Origin: Adhaeretor mobilis
GTDB lineage: Bacteria > Planctomycetota > Planctomycetia > Pirellulales > Lacipirellulaceae
DNA length: 64,000 nt
NCBI RefSeq assembly: GCF_007741515.1
Contig: NZ_CP036263.1
Location: 186,001-250,000 of the forward strand
Direction: 5' to 3'
The translations under genes and the position numbers were made by a program. Below are positions 52,732-61,218 of the stretch, in pieces. Positions within the stretch are counted from its first letter, which is position 1. Every line of letters begins with the position of its first letter. The notes below the pieces were generated by a model that was not told the origin of the DNA, searched no databases, and saw only the letters and a list, made by a program, of their open reading frames with translations.

Positions 52732-53247
52732 AGTTGGATTCGAGGGTTGGGCCTGTCCGGCCGGGGCACGGGCGCATCCTTGGTTAGCGACCTGCTGTGA
52801 TCTAGAAGCTTGCTAGCAGGCGATGCCGCAGCAGTACGGCGATTTCCGTAGACGATGCGCTCAGGCTGGCATTGAGAAGCTATTTTAACGGCCAGATTGA
52901 GAATCTGCAAATAATCGCGACCATCGAATTCCGATTAGCACGCAAGTCGCTCAGAAAGATTCGTAAGTTGTTTTGTCATAATGGGTTAGGTTCAGTGATG
53001 CAGCTCAAGCAATCATTCTATTAAGCACCGGGACCGCGGAAAGCCACCTTGCCGTTAAAGTCCAGCTAATCGTTAAGGTCTCGGTTACCGATAAGCAAGG
53101 TTATGGCGGGTTCTGCGCCCACGTTAGTGGGGCGTACACCATGGTGGTTTCCTGGGGGACCTGTATTTATGGAGGCGAACTAAACTCGCCTGCCGAGCGC
53201 TGACTACCAATTTTAGCCCATCGAAAAGTTCGCCAGATCCCTTCCCT
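52732..53247. other. 516-base gap without a supported gene
   Basis: Divergent region between the PEP-CTERM gene and the exopolysaccharide lipoprotein gene. I see no open frame with both a ribosome site and a domain, and no clear hairpin. It must hold promoters for both sides. Confidence 0.35.
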
Positions 53248-54264
53248 ATGGCCAAAATAACCGAATACCTGGAGCAAGAATTCCCAACTTGTGAGGATGA
53301 CAGCGCAAGGGCTGCGCCAACGGGAATCGCATTCGAGCAGCTAGCTCTCCGAGCTTCCGACACGATTAGGCATTCGATAGCGAGAGTTTCCCTACTTAGC
53401 TTACTCATGCTCCTCCCGCTCTCTGGCTGCATGGTTTGCCAGTACGCCAAACGAACTGTTCTGAATGAGCCGAGTGCGTATTCATGGCGGAGTGATCGAA
53501 AGAGGAGCGTCAAAGTTTATCGATCCTGGGCTGAGCAAGCCTGGGCTGATCATGGCGGATCGGCTTGTGGGGCGGGTGTTTCGGACGCTTACGAGACCGG
53601 TTTCAAGGACGGTTTTGTCGATTACGTCTATGCCGGCGGTTCTGGTGAGCCACCAGCAATTCCACCTCGGAAGTACTGGAATGTAGGCGTGCGTAGTTCC
53701 GGCGGTAGCGCCGAAGCTACCGATTGGTTTGCAGGTTTCCGGAGTGGCTCGCAGGTGGCGCACAACGAGGGGTACCGGGAACAGGCCCTAGTACCTGCTT
53801 CGGCATTTCTTGGACCGCAAGAAAACTGCTGGGATGGGCCGCCTCGCTCCATCGACTCGTTCTCTCCGCCCGTTCCAGAGCATCAGAATCCGACGCATCA
53901 AAATCCGGAATTTCTGCTTCCAGGTCAGCTCGAGTCGAGTGAGAGTTCCGAAGGAGTTGCTCCTACACTACCCTTAGGCGATTCTTCTTCTGAGGAAGAG
54001 ATGCCAGTACCCGGTGGCAGCTCTCCGAAATCAATTCCTCCAGCAAGATCAGATTCCCCTTCGATCCCTGAATCTAATTCGCCTGAACCTGATCCGGATG
54101 TCGACGAGCTCTTCGATGCACGAGCAGCTGATCTTGATTCACTTCGGCCGAACCGAATTCGACAAGCCAAGTTTACAGTTCCCATCCGCGAAGCTTCGAA
54201 GAGGCAACAAGGTGTTGCCGCATTCTCAGCGGCCGTGCGGGCTGCTTCGAAACCCAATCCGTAA
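53248..54264 (+). CDS. Envelope lipoprotein of the exopolysaccharide region
   Basis: 338 residues as read from ATG 53248. The lipobox segment LLSLLMLLPLSGC lies about 50 residues in, so the real start may be further downstream or the leader is unusually long; no ribosome site decides it. The mature part has a globular domain rich in G, Y and W (SDAYETGFKDGFVDYVYAGG, WFAGFRSGSQVAHNEGYREQ) and a Pro/Ser/Glu-rich linker from about 210 to 290. I do not recognise the family. Position just before the Wza-like gene (85 bases) suggests an accessory to polysaccharide export. Confidence 0.72.
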   Translation: MAKITEYLEQEFPTCEDDSARAAPTGIAFEQLALRASDTIRHSIARVSLLSLLMLLPLSGCMVCQYAKRTVLNEPSAYSWRSDRKRSVKVYRSWAEQAWADHGGSACGAGVSDAYETGFKDGFVDYVYAGGSGEPPAIPPRKYWNVGVRSSGGSAEATDWFAGFRSGSQVAHNEGYREQALVPASAFLGPQENCWDGPPRSIDSFSPPVPEHQNPTHQNPEFLLPGQLESSESSEGVAPTLPLGDSSSEEEMPVPGGSSPKSIPPARSDSPSIPESNSPEPDPDVDELFDARAADLDSLRPNRIRQAKFTVPIREASKRQQGVAAFSAAVRAASKPNP

Positions 54265-54349
54265 CGCACTCATTTGCCAGGGACGTATTAGTCAACGACC
54301 GAGTGTAGGTCTGGAACTCAGACTGCCAAAAAACAGATAACAAAATGCC

Positions 54350-55768
54350 ATGAGCAACCTTTCGTCACTGCTGCCCCATTCACTAGTCGCGTGGTCACGA
54401 GCCACCCGGCAACTCCATGGCAATATGGTGCTGAGCCTAGTGGTATGCTTGCTCTCTAGTGGTTGCGCTGCGCTTACGAACCCTGTCGCCAATGGTATTC
54501 CGGCAAGAATCTTGCCGGAAGAGCTGCTGGCAGAATCTAAGGAGGGGTTTGAGCCCATTCCACTTACGTTGCTTCGTCAGGCTCCACCGAAAGAGTACTT
54601 CTTGGAGTCAGGGGATACGCTCGGAATCTACATCGAAGGTATTCTCGGCAACGAAGAGACACCGCCCCCGGTGAACATTCCTGACTCGACTGAGGAACCT
54701 CCATCGATCGGCTACCCATTCCCGATTCGTGATGATGGAACGATCTCGCTTCCGTACGTTGGAAAAGTAAAAGTCGCGAAGCCCGCCTTAGAAGAGAGTA
54801 TCACTATCGAACAGGCTGAGGAAAAAGTCGTCGATGCTTATCGTGAAAAGGATATTCTGCGCGTCGAGGATAAACGCATATTGGTTTCGCTCTTCCGACC
54901 ACGCTACGTTCAAGTCTTGGTAATACGATCGGACTCCAGCCAGCCTTCGGTTTCGCTGCAAAGCTCATCGCCACTAGCGCTTGGTGGGACGAGCGCTTCG
55001 ATTGGCGGTGGGCGAACCGCCGTTGGGAAGATATTGGAGTTACCTGCCGGTCAGAATGATGTACTCAACGCACTGGCGCGCATAGGTGGCATACCGGGAA
55101 TTGACTCAACGCAAGAGATCATTATCCAACGCGGCTACTGGGACGCCTACCTAGACCCCACAGCCTCCGACTGCCAATACCCGACCGAAGCCGATCTGAC
55201 GGGTCGCAATCCCACTGGAGATGGCGCAGAGCGCCGCATCACCCGTATCCCATTGCGCACCCGTTGTGGCGAAAGTCTGTCGTTCGGCCCCGAGGATGTG
55301 GTGCTCAATAGTGGTGACATCGTGATCGTACGCGGTCGCGATCCTGAGTACTACTATACCGGCGGACTTATCCCATCGGCCGAAAATGTCTTGCCATTCC
55401 ACCACGATATTACAGTCGTTGAAGCAGTCCTTCGGGCTCGCGGGCCACTGATCAATGGTGGTGTCAATTCTAGCAACTTAAGCGGGGCAATAGTTGGATC
55501 GGGCGTAGGCAATCCTTCCCCTAGCCTTGTTAGTGTGGTCCGCAAGTTACCCACGGGTCGGCAAGTGAACATCCGTGTGGACTTGAACGAGGCAATGCGC
55601 GATCCGCGTCAGAACTTGCTCGTGCAAGCAGAAGACGTGCTGATCCTCCAAGAGGCACCCAACGAGGCGATCACACGCTACATGACTCAGGTTCTGCAGT
55701 TCAACTTCTTTGGGCGATTCATAAATCGTGCCGACGCCCAAGGTAGTATGACCGCGGTCGCGCCTTAA
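54350..55768 (+). CDS. Polysaccharide export protein (Wza-like, SLBB domains)
   Basis: 472 residues. A lipobox CLLSSGC stands near residue 38 (an alternative start at 54425 would give a shorter leader). The poly_export domain begins with YFLESGDTLGIYIEGILG and goes on with YPFPIRDDGTISLPYVGKVK; SLBB-like domains follow (LPAGQNDVLNALARIGGIPG, RGRDPEYYYTGGLIPS). A Pro/Glu insertion (about 110-125) splits the first domain. Proteins of this type form the outer-membrane channel for exopolysaccharide. It works with the Wzz/BY-kinase encoded at 61219. A strong terminator follows. Confidence 0.9.
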   Translation: MSNLSSLLPHSLVAWSRATRQLHGNMVLSLVVCLLSSGCAALTNPVANGIPARILPEELLAESKEGFEPIPLTLLRQAPPKEYFLESGDTLGIYIEGILGNEETPPPVNIPDSTEEPPSIGYPFPIRDDGTISLPYVGKVKVAKPALEESITIEQAEEKVVDAYREKDILRVEDKRILVSLFRPRYVQVLVIRSDSSQPSVSLQSSSPLALGGTSASIGGGRTAVGKILELPAGQNDVLNALARIGGIPGIDSTQEIIIQRGYWDAYLDPTASDCQYPTEADLTGRNPTGDGAERRITRIPLRTRCGESLSFGPEDVVLNSGDIVIVRGRDPEYYYTGGLIPSAENVLPFHHDITVVEAVLRARGPLINGGVNSSNLSGAIVGSGVGNPSPSLVSVVRKLPTGRQVNIRVDLNEAMRDPRQNLLVQAEDVLILQEAPNEAITRYMTQVLQFNFFGRFINRADAQGSMTAVAP

Positions 55769-55810
55769 GAGGTTTTGCGAATCCCAGAATCATTGAAGCC
55801 TGCACCACGT

Positions 55811-55849
55811 AAAAAAGCCGCCGTCGGGCAACCGACGGCGGCTTTCTGT
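55811..55849. terminator. Strong bidirectional intrinsic terminator
   Basis: GCCGCCGTCGG at 55817-55827 pairs perfectly with CCGACGGCGGC at 55832-55842 around a GCAA loop. A6 precedes and a T-rich tract (TTTCTGTTTT) follows, so it can work in both directions. It separates the export gene from the convergent PEP-CTERM gene that ends at 55887. Confidence 0.93.
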
Positions 55850-55886
55850 TTTAAATCGTTTTGATGCCGAGCATGGCTCGACCGAC

Positions 55887-56822
55887 TTACCTACGACGCC
55901 TTGAGACAGAGGACATCGAAATCAAAGCGATCAGACCCATCGCCATCGTGGTTGGTTCAGGGATCTTCGTATTAAGCTGGTACACGATGTAGTTGTCGAA
56001 GTATGCCGTGGCGGGCAGATCAACACCAGCCGCGAAGGTGCCCAGCGGAGCATCCGAAAAATCTTCGAGCGTAAGGCCACCGCTGACGGTACCGACGAAT
56101 GGTTCTGTTAGTAAAGGTACCGTATCGAGAATTACGCTGTACACCTGCAAATCAAAATCCAAGTCAATGTGGAAATGATGCCAAGCACCGAAACCAACGG
56201 TAGATCCGGTGGGTGCCAAGCTGCCGGTTTCGTCTGTGTAGACGACATCCCCGCTCGTGGCGAGTACTCCCAACGATCCAATTAAACCGAAGTCTGATCC
56301 TGTAACACTAGCGTCGTCAATGGCATCAACACCAAAGTATGGGCCAAAGTCAGGACCAGGAGTTCCGACTGGCCCCTCAACATACATGTCCCATTCGATG
56401 CAGACGAAGCGGGCACTGTCTGGCCAGGCGGTGACAGGCACTCCCCAGAAACTCGGGCTGTCGCCGGTCTCGCGATGGACTTCAATTGCCTGAGAGCCAG
56501 TATTCACGGTAGTGGTTTGGACGACTGCCGTGCTGTCAGTGCCTAGTGAGGCGAGCCATGGGGCTGTCGTGGAATCTCCGGGCAAAGAAGCGTGCTGGCC
56601 TTCGAGAGATCCAACAGGCAAACCTCCGCCGGGAGCGAATGTGGTGTCGTAGCCCGAACCCGTGGGAGGCAGTCCTACGGACTCAAACCCATCACTATCA
56701 ATGATGACTTGAGCATTGGCGATACCTGCGCCGAATAGAATGCAGCTCGAAAGAACTGCAACGATAGTTCCCGCAAGTCTATTGCGAGAGTTGGTAAAAC
56801 CAACCAGTTGTGTCTGGATCAT
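55887..56822 (-). CDS. PEP-CTERM protein of the exopolysaccharide region, copy 2
   Basis: 311 residues. Signal peptide LAGTIVAVLSSCILFGAGIA. The body is the same LamG-like type as the protein at 51715 (SDGFESVGLPPTGSGYDTTF, EWDMYVEGPVGTPGPDFGPY, WHHFHIDLDFDLQVYSVILD) but without dockerin-like hands. The tail is IPEPTTMAMGLIALISM then RRRR. The ribosome site region in front of ATG 56822 contains a run of eight G (56826-56833 on the minus strand), which could change length by slippage. Function unknown. Confidence 0.85.
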   Translation of the reverse strand: MIQTQLVGFTNSRNRLAGTIVAVLSSCILFGAGIANAQVIIDSDGFESVGLPPTGSGYDTTFAPGGGLPVGSLEGQHASLPGDSTTAPWLASLGTDSTAVVQTTTVNTGSQAIEVHRETGDSPSFWGVPVTAWPDSARFVCIEWDMYVEGPVGTPGPDFGPYFGVDAIDDASVTGSDFGLIGSLGVLATSGDVVYTDETGSLAPTGSTVGFGAWHHFHIDLDFDLQVYSVILDTVPLLTEPFVGTVSGGLTLEDFSDAPLGTFAAGVDLPATAYFDNYIVYQLNTKIPEPTTMAMGLIALISMSSVSRRRR

Positions 56823-56915
56823 TAGCCCCCCCCTTTAAGATAAAAAACTGAACGTTTAACTAGTGGAAACTGAGAAAAGAAAATCGACTTTAACGGCACC
56901 CTACGTATTTGTACT

Positions 56916-57389
56916 CTACGGCCCGAAGGGCCCGCGTGGTGGGGGTCTGTAAGGGCTTCGCACCGGCCGCGGTCCCGAAGGAAATCCGCTGGCGGCCGAG
57001 ACTACCGGTGCCGTTGTCTGCCCGCCGACGATTGGTGTAATTGAAATGGGAGTAGCAGTGGTACTTGCTGGCGATTGCCCTACATCAGAGCTACTAGTTC
57101 CCTGAACCCGCGTGGAGCTAAACGGATCAAAAAGCGTCGAGGCGTTGGCTCGGTAGGTATTAACCCCGGTGGGCAAGCCAAAAGGATTTGCGCTTAGTCG
57201 GCTTGGCTGGGAAAATGAAAATGGGTTGAACAACCGTGATTGAACTTTGGTCGAACCTCGCTGGCTAGATGCGACCTGACGGGCATCGAGATCTGTCTGG
57301 GCGTAGGCCGCGGAAGCTAAGATAGCGAGCCCCGCGCACACGAGGGGAGCAGCGGTGATCCTGAAAACGTATCTCATTGTGCAACTCAT
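56916..57389 (-). CDS. Small exported protein with Pro-rich end
   Basis: About 157 residues from ATG 57389 (or ATG 57377, MRYVFRITAAP). The signal peptide is APLVCAGLAILASAAYAQ. The mature part is low in charge and rich in S, T, P, G and F (RLFNPFSFSQPSRLSANPFG), ending in a Pro/Arg segment (RSPYRPPPRGPFGP). I do not recognise a family. It lies between a PEP-CTERM gene and the polymerase/ligase gene of the exopolysaccharide operon, so a role in the matrix or envelope is possible. Confidence 0.6.
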   Translation of the reverse strand: MSCTMRYVFRITAAPLVCAGLAILASAAYAQTDLDARQVASSQRGSTKVQSRLFNPFSFSQPSRLSANPFGLPTGVNTYRANASTLFDPFSSTRVQGTSSSDVGQSPASTTATPISITPIVGGQTTAPVVSAASGFPSGPRPVRSPYRPPPRGPFGP

Positions 57390-57750
57390 AGTGGTCTGCA
57401 GAACGCGACCTGCCAAACGATGCCGTTTGGAATGGGGCGCTCTAATAACAAACATGAAAAGGCATCATACCAACGCTGGCAGGTAGCCTGAGCTCTACCA
57501 ATACAACCTAGATTACCAAGCCGTCACTACCCATTCAGCTGGCCGGTTATTCGCGTCAGGTTAACCTAAGGTACCCAGTTAGTCAACTATTCTGGGGCTG
57601 CCTAGCCCCTATCTGGACTACCCCCCAAGCGTTGGAGGAAACACGATAAGCAGCTCATAAAGCGGCTTTTATGGCGAAATCAAGCGCCCAGCGGTGTCTT
57701 TCAACGTAAATATTCTAGAAAAACGGAAAGCCGAAAGACTTGAGGACATC

Positions 57751-60351
57751 TCAATCCTCCCTGACTGGACGAGCATCATTTTCGGGATCTGCCGGAAGCA
57801 CGCTGAGATCTCCAATGATTTGCCTGGCTGCTTGCAACTCGGGGCTAAGCCGCAGGCAAATTCGTGCCTCACGGATTGCCTGTTCATGGTCGCCAACAGT
57901 GATTAACACACGGGCCAGCGCAAGCCGCCAGCTGACTTGCCCGTACCTCTGACCCAACGCGCGTCGGTAGAGATCGATCGCAGCATCTGGATTTTCGTCT
58001 TGAAGTTCGGCCACCGCAAGATTAGCTATTTCGCTAGCACTGGCTTCCCCTGTGGAGACTAGTTCTCGCAGGCGTGCAAGCGCAAGCGACTCAAGTTCCT
58101 CAATCAACTGACGATTGCTCACGCTGCTTGTCTGACTACTACGTACACTCTCAATGTTCTCAATAATTTGGGAGAGCTGCTTCATCCTTTGGTAGTTGTC
58201 CCCAGCAAGATCCACAGCCAGTTGGGGACGCTGCATCTCCTCAAGATACAAACGGGCAACGCGTTGAAATTGTGTCGGACTAAGCGCTACGGCACGATTC
58301 AAATAGTCTACTGCTTCTGAGTCCCTACCTTCTCGAACGGCTAGCTGGCCGGCTAGCAAATTTGCCTGTGGATCGTAGGGGATTAATCGAGCCGCCTGTT
58401 GGATCAGGTCGGAGCCAAGCGGCTCTCCTAAGACAAGCAATCGCAATTCGCCTTCGAGTCCATAGAGTGGTCCGTAAACAGGACAGGCCAATCGTAACCC
58501 AGCGAGCTCCTCGGCAATTCGTGAGACGAAAGGCAATGCCTCGGGCTCCAACATGATTTGCCCCGTCTTGGGATCTCTCACCCGGCTAATCGAACGCCAG
58601 CGCGAGAGATTCAGCAAGTGGCCAAACTTCACGTTCCTCGGCTCTGCCTCAGAAGCTTGCTGCGTGGCAGTTATCAAGTCAACGTAGTCCTCATCACTGC
58701 CCTGCCAATCCCGTTCCGATATTTGCCGTTCGATCCCCAAGGCAATGTTGTTCCAGGCCGCACCACGGTAGGAGGAGAAGGCCCCCGCTACTGCCCACCA
58801 ACAAACAAGCAGTAAGCAGCCTGTAGCGAGTAGCCTCCATAGGCCCCGTGACAGCCGGGGGAAACTGGGGCCGCTGCTGCTGCGAGGTTTTCTGGCGTTT
58901 GTCTTGTAGGCCTCGCGGCGCGCTATGGCCACGACAAGACCTGCGACCACAGCGGTGACCGAGAAGATTCCCGGTAGGTGCTGCCCAAAATCGCTGAGAC
59001 TGTGCCAAGCAGTCGCCAGCAAGCCAATACATAACCCGAAAGCCGCCGTCGAGAGGGCTGTCTTGCCGGAGATCATGAGCCTGCCAGCGACATAGAAAAT
59101 GCTGAGAACAAAAGCTAACACAGCAACCCCTCCCACCACACCAAACTCCTCCAGCAATTGGGCCCAGTCATTGTCAGCATGTTCGGCCATGCTCGTGGTC
59201 GTGTTGACATCGTAGAGCGGAAACACGTATTCATGCGTGCCGAGCCCGGTTCCCCAGAGCGGAAAATCCCACCATGCCCGCAACGTGCTACTGGTCATTT
59301 CCAACCGCGTATCCAGGTGTTGGCGATCCTCAAAAGTTGCCAATCGATCGTAGACCGTGTCAAAGCAAGTGAGAAACAGGACAAGAGCTACGCACCAGGG
59401 CACCATACCGAGGGCCCACCCACGTACACTCAGCACGCCTCGCCGGAAGAGCAGAACACCAACGACCCCTGATGCTAGTAGCAGCGAAAGTACGCCGTTA
59501 CGACCCATCGAGGTAAAGACTGCAACAGCACAAAGCACGATTCCGGTAATCGGCCGCAGGTAGCGACTCCCCTTGAGGTCAACGAGCCTGCTCGCATGTC
59601 CACGACCACGACGATTGTCTTGCTTCATTTGGACTAAGAGCAGGGCTACTCCTGCCCCTAGTGTCAAGTTGACGAACTGACAGAAATGGCTGTGATTAAG
59701 AAAGCTGCCCGAGGTCACCACGCTGCCGCGATTGACCCAACCCCAATGAATGCTCGTTGAGAGGGAGAGTATTTGCAGCAACGCGATGCTTGCCTCGGCG
59801 CACCCCACGAGAAAAACGACCAGCAAGGCGCGACGGATTTGTTCCGAGCTGCGAAAGACACTCACCGTCGTAACGAATAACGCCGTGAACACTAGCGCCA
59901 TCCGTAAGTCGTGCGCCGTCTCATAGGCGTAGAGCGAGAGGTTTGACCCAGCTTGTGGTGAGGAGGCGAGCGGGCCCAATAACTCTCCTCTGAGCTGCGT
60001 CGTGCGAGGAGAAATGGCCTCGAGCAAGCCGCTCGGTAAACGCATGAGTTGGAATATAATCAGTGCCAGCACGCACGCTAGAGGTAGATAGGTCCAGCTC
60101 CATGCCACACGAAAGCTTCTGTCGAGCCATGTTCGCACAAGCAGGCCTATCACCAGCAAGCAGGCAGTACTAACAACCACCAGCTCACTCCACGGTTCAA
60201 CAGCCCCTAAACTAAATGGGAGGAACAATAGCAGGCAGGCCAAGACGACCAGGAAAAACCAGTCCCAGCGGCTTTCTTGCGCATGCCACTCCAAGGCGAC
60301 GGCGGGGCGCATCTTGGGCAGACCAGCTACAGGAATGTGTGGTCTAGGCAT
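57751..60351 (-). CDS. O-antigen ligase/polymerase-like membrane protein fused to TPR repeats
   Basis: 866 residues from ATG 60351 (MPRPHIPVAG), whose first 8 bases overlap the end of the preceding phosphatase gene. About 12 membrane helices make up the first 580 residues, with the Wzy_C ligase loop (NHSHFCQFVNLTLGAG, SMGRNGVLSLLLASG, WGTGLGTHEYVFPLYD, ADNDWAQLLEEFGVVGG). The rest (about 600-866) is helical TPR-like (ANLLAGQLAVREGRDSEAVD, DENPDAAIDLYRRALGQRYG). The enzyme would join or polymerise repeat units at the membrane. It is the last gene of the exopolysaccharide operon. Confidence 0.88.
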   Translation of the reverse strand: MPRPHIPVAGLPKMRPAVALEWHAQESRWDWFFLVVLACLLLFLPFSLGAVEPWSELVVVSTACLLVIGLLVRTWLDRSFRVAWSWTYLPLACVLALIIFQLMRLPSGLLEAISPRTTQLRGELLGPLASSPQAGSNLSLYAYETAHDLRMALVFTALFVTTVSVFRSSEQIRRALLVVFLVGCAEASIALLQILSLSTSIHWGWVNRGSVVTSGSFLNHSHFCQFVNLTLGAGVALLLVQMKQDNRRGRGHASRLVDLKGSRYLRPITGIVLCAVAVFTSMGRNGVLSLLLASGVVGVLLFRRGVLSVRGWALGMVPWCVALVLFLTCFDTVYDRLATFEDRQHLDTRLEMTSSTLRAWWDFPLWGTGLGTHEYVFPLYDVNTTTSMAEHADNDWAQLLEEFGVVGGVAVLAFVLSIFYVAGRLMISGKTALSTAAFGLCIGLLATAWHSLSDFGQHLPGIFSVTAVVAGLVVAIARREAYKTNARKPRSSSGPSFPRLSRGLWRLLATGCLLLVCWWAVAGAFSSYRGAAWNNIALGIERQISERDWQGSDEDYVDLITATQQASEAEPRNVKFGHLLNLSRWRSISRVRDPKTGQIMLEPEALPFVSRIAEELAGLRLACPVYGPLYGLEGELRLLVLGEPLGSDLIQQAARLIPYDPQANLLAGQLAVREGRDSEAVDYLNRAVALSPTQFQRVARLYLEEMQRPQLAVDLAGDNYQRMKQLSQIIENIESVRSSQTSSVSNRQLIEELESLALARLRELVSTGEASASEIANLAVAELQDENPDAAIDLYRRALGQRYGQVSWRLALARVLITVGDHEQAIREARICLRLSPELQAARQIIGDLSVLPADPENDARPVRED

Positions 60352-61165
60352 CGGCGATAATCGTTTGAGGGTGCGCAATCGAGCTGCCGCGAAGCACAAG
60401 CAGCGGATTGTCGATACACAGTATTCGCGATCTGCTGGCCCCCACTTCGTCGGTAAGAACGGACAACACTCTGGTAAGCCGGGGAGGTCTCCGAACAACG
60501 TCGTGGGCATCGGTGGCGACCAAGCTCGCGAGCCCCAGTTGCAAAATTTGCCAAGCTTGATGGTGGGCTCTACGGCCAAAATCTCCCAATAGGCTTCCCG
60601 CCGTAAGCTGGATCACTGCCCCGGCATCGACCCACCTCTGTAGTAATTCATCCCGACCAGCCAGATAGAGGTGCCTTTCAGGGTGTGTGATGATGGGTTG
60701 TAGCCCTCGGTTGACGAGCATTTCAATGCTCGACAGCGGATCGACTAGCAACTCGTGCGGCAATTCTAAAAGCAAATGTGCGCCAGCGTTAGCCAAGGAG
60801 ATGATGTCGCCGTTGTCGAGCAGTTTGGTGAGCCGTTCGTCGATGCGTATATCGCCCCCCGGCAGCAATTTCAACGGCACCTGCTCCGCTTCCAACACAG
60901 ACGCCAGCTCGGCAATTCGCTGGTTGATGAGCTCTGCCGAATTGAGACGGTCATAACGACCAAGTTGATGGGGTGTAGTAACGACTGTCGTCACACCATC
61001 TTCTGCAAGCGCTTGGCCCAGGGCGACAGCCTGAGACATATCGGCGGGACCATCATCGAGGCCGGGCAAGAGATGGCAGTGAATATCCACGCACTGCTCG
61101 ACATTAAATTCTGCGAGCCGCTTTTTCTGCGCGGGGAGCCAGTCAAGATTTGCTTCATCGTCCAT
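60344..61165 (-). CDS. CpsB/CapC-type PHP tyrosine-protein phosphatase
   Basis: 273 residues from ATG 61165; a TTG two codons earlier is also open. It shows the PHP metal motifs: DIHCHLLPGLDDGP near 30, TPHQLG, ELPHE, THPERH and ATDAHD near the end. CpsB phosphatases remove phosphate from tyrosines of the BY-kinase and thereby control chain length. The gene lies 53 bases after the BY-kinase gene and overlaps the ligase gene by 8 bases, which fits that role. Confidence 0.9.
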   Translation of the reverse strand: MDDEANLDWLPAQKKRLAEFNVEQCVDIHCHLLPGLDDGPADMSQAVALGQALAEDGVTTVVTTPHQLGRYDRLNSAELINQRIAELASVLEAEQVPLKLLPGGDIRIDERLTKLLDNGDIISLANAGAHLLLELPHELLVDPLSSIEMLVNRGLQPIITHPERHLYLAGRDELLQRWVDAGAVIQLTAGSLLGDFGRRAHHQAWQILQLGLASLVATDAHDVVRRPPRLTRVLSVLTDEVGASRSRILCIDNPLLVLRGSSIAHPQTIIADA

Positions 61166-61218
61166 TACCAACCTACTGATAGCCCCCCTGCCCCGCTTCG
61201 TTTCTCAGATACTGCTGA

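Noticed and set aside
53124..53513. A 129-codon minus-strand frame across the start of the exopolysaccharide lipoprotein gene
   Set aside because: No domain; it is the reverse of the leader and lipobox region of a better supported gene.
57541..57590. GTTAACCTAAGG and GTTAGTCAACTA as further copies of the operator motif
   Set aside because: Only part of the motif is kept and the site lies after the end of an operon, so the likeness may be chance.
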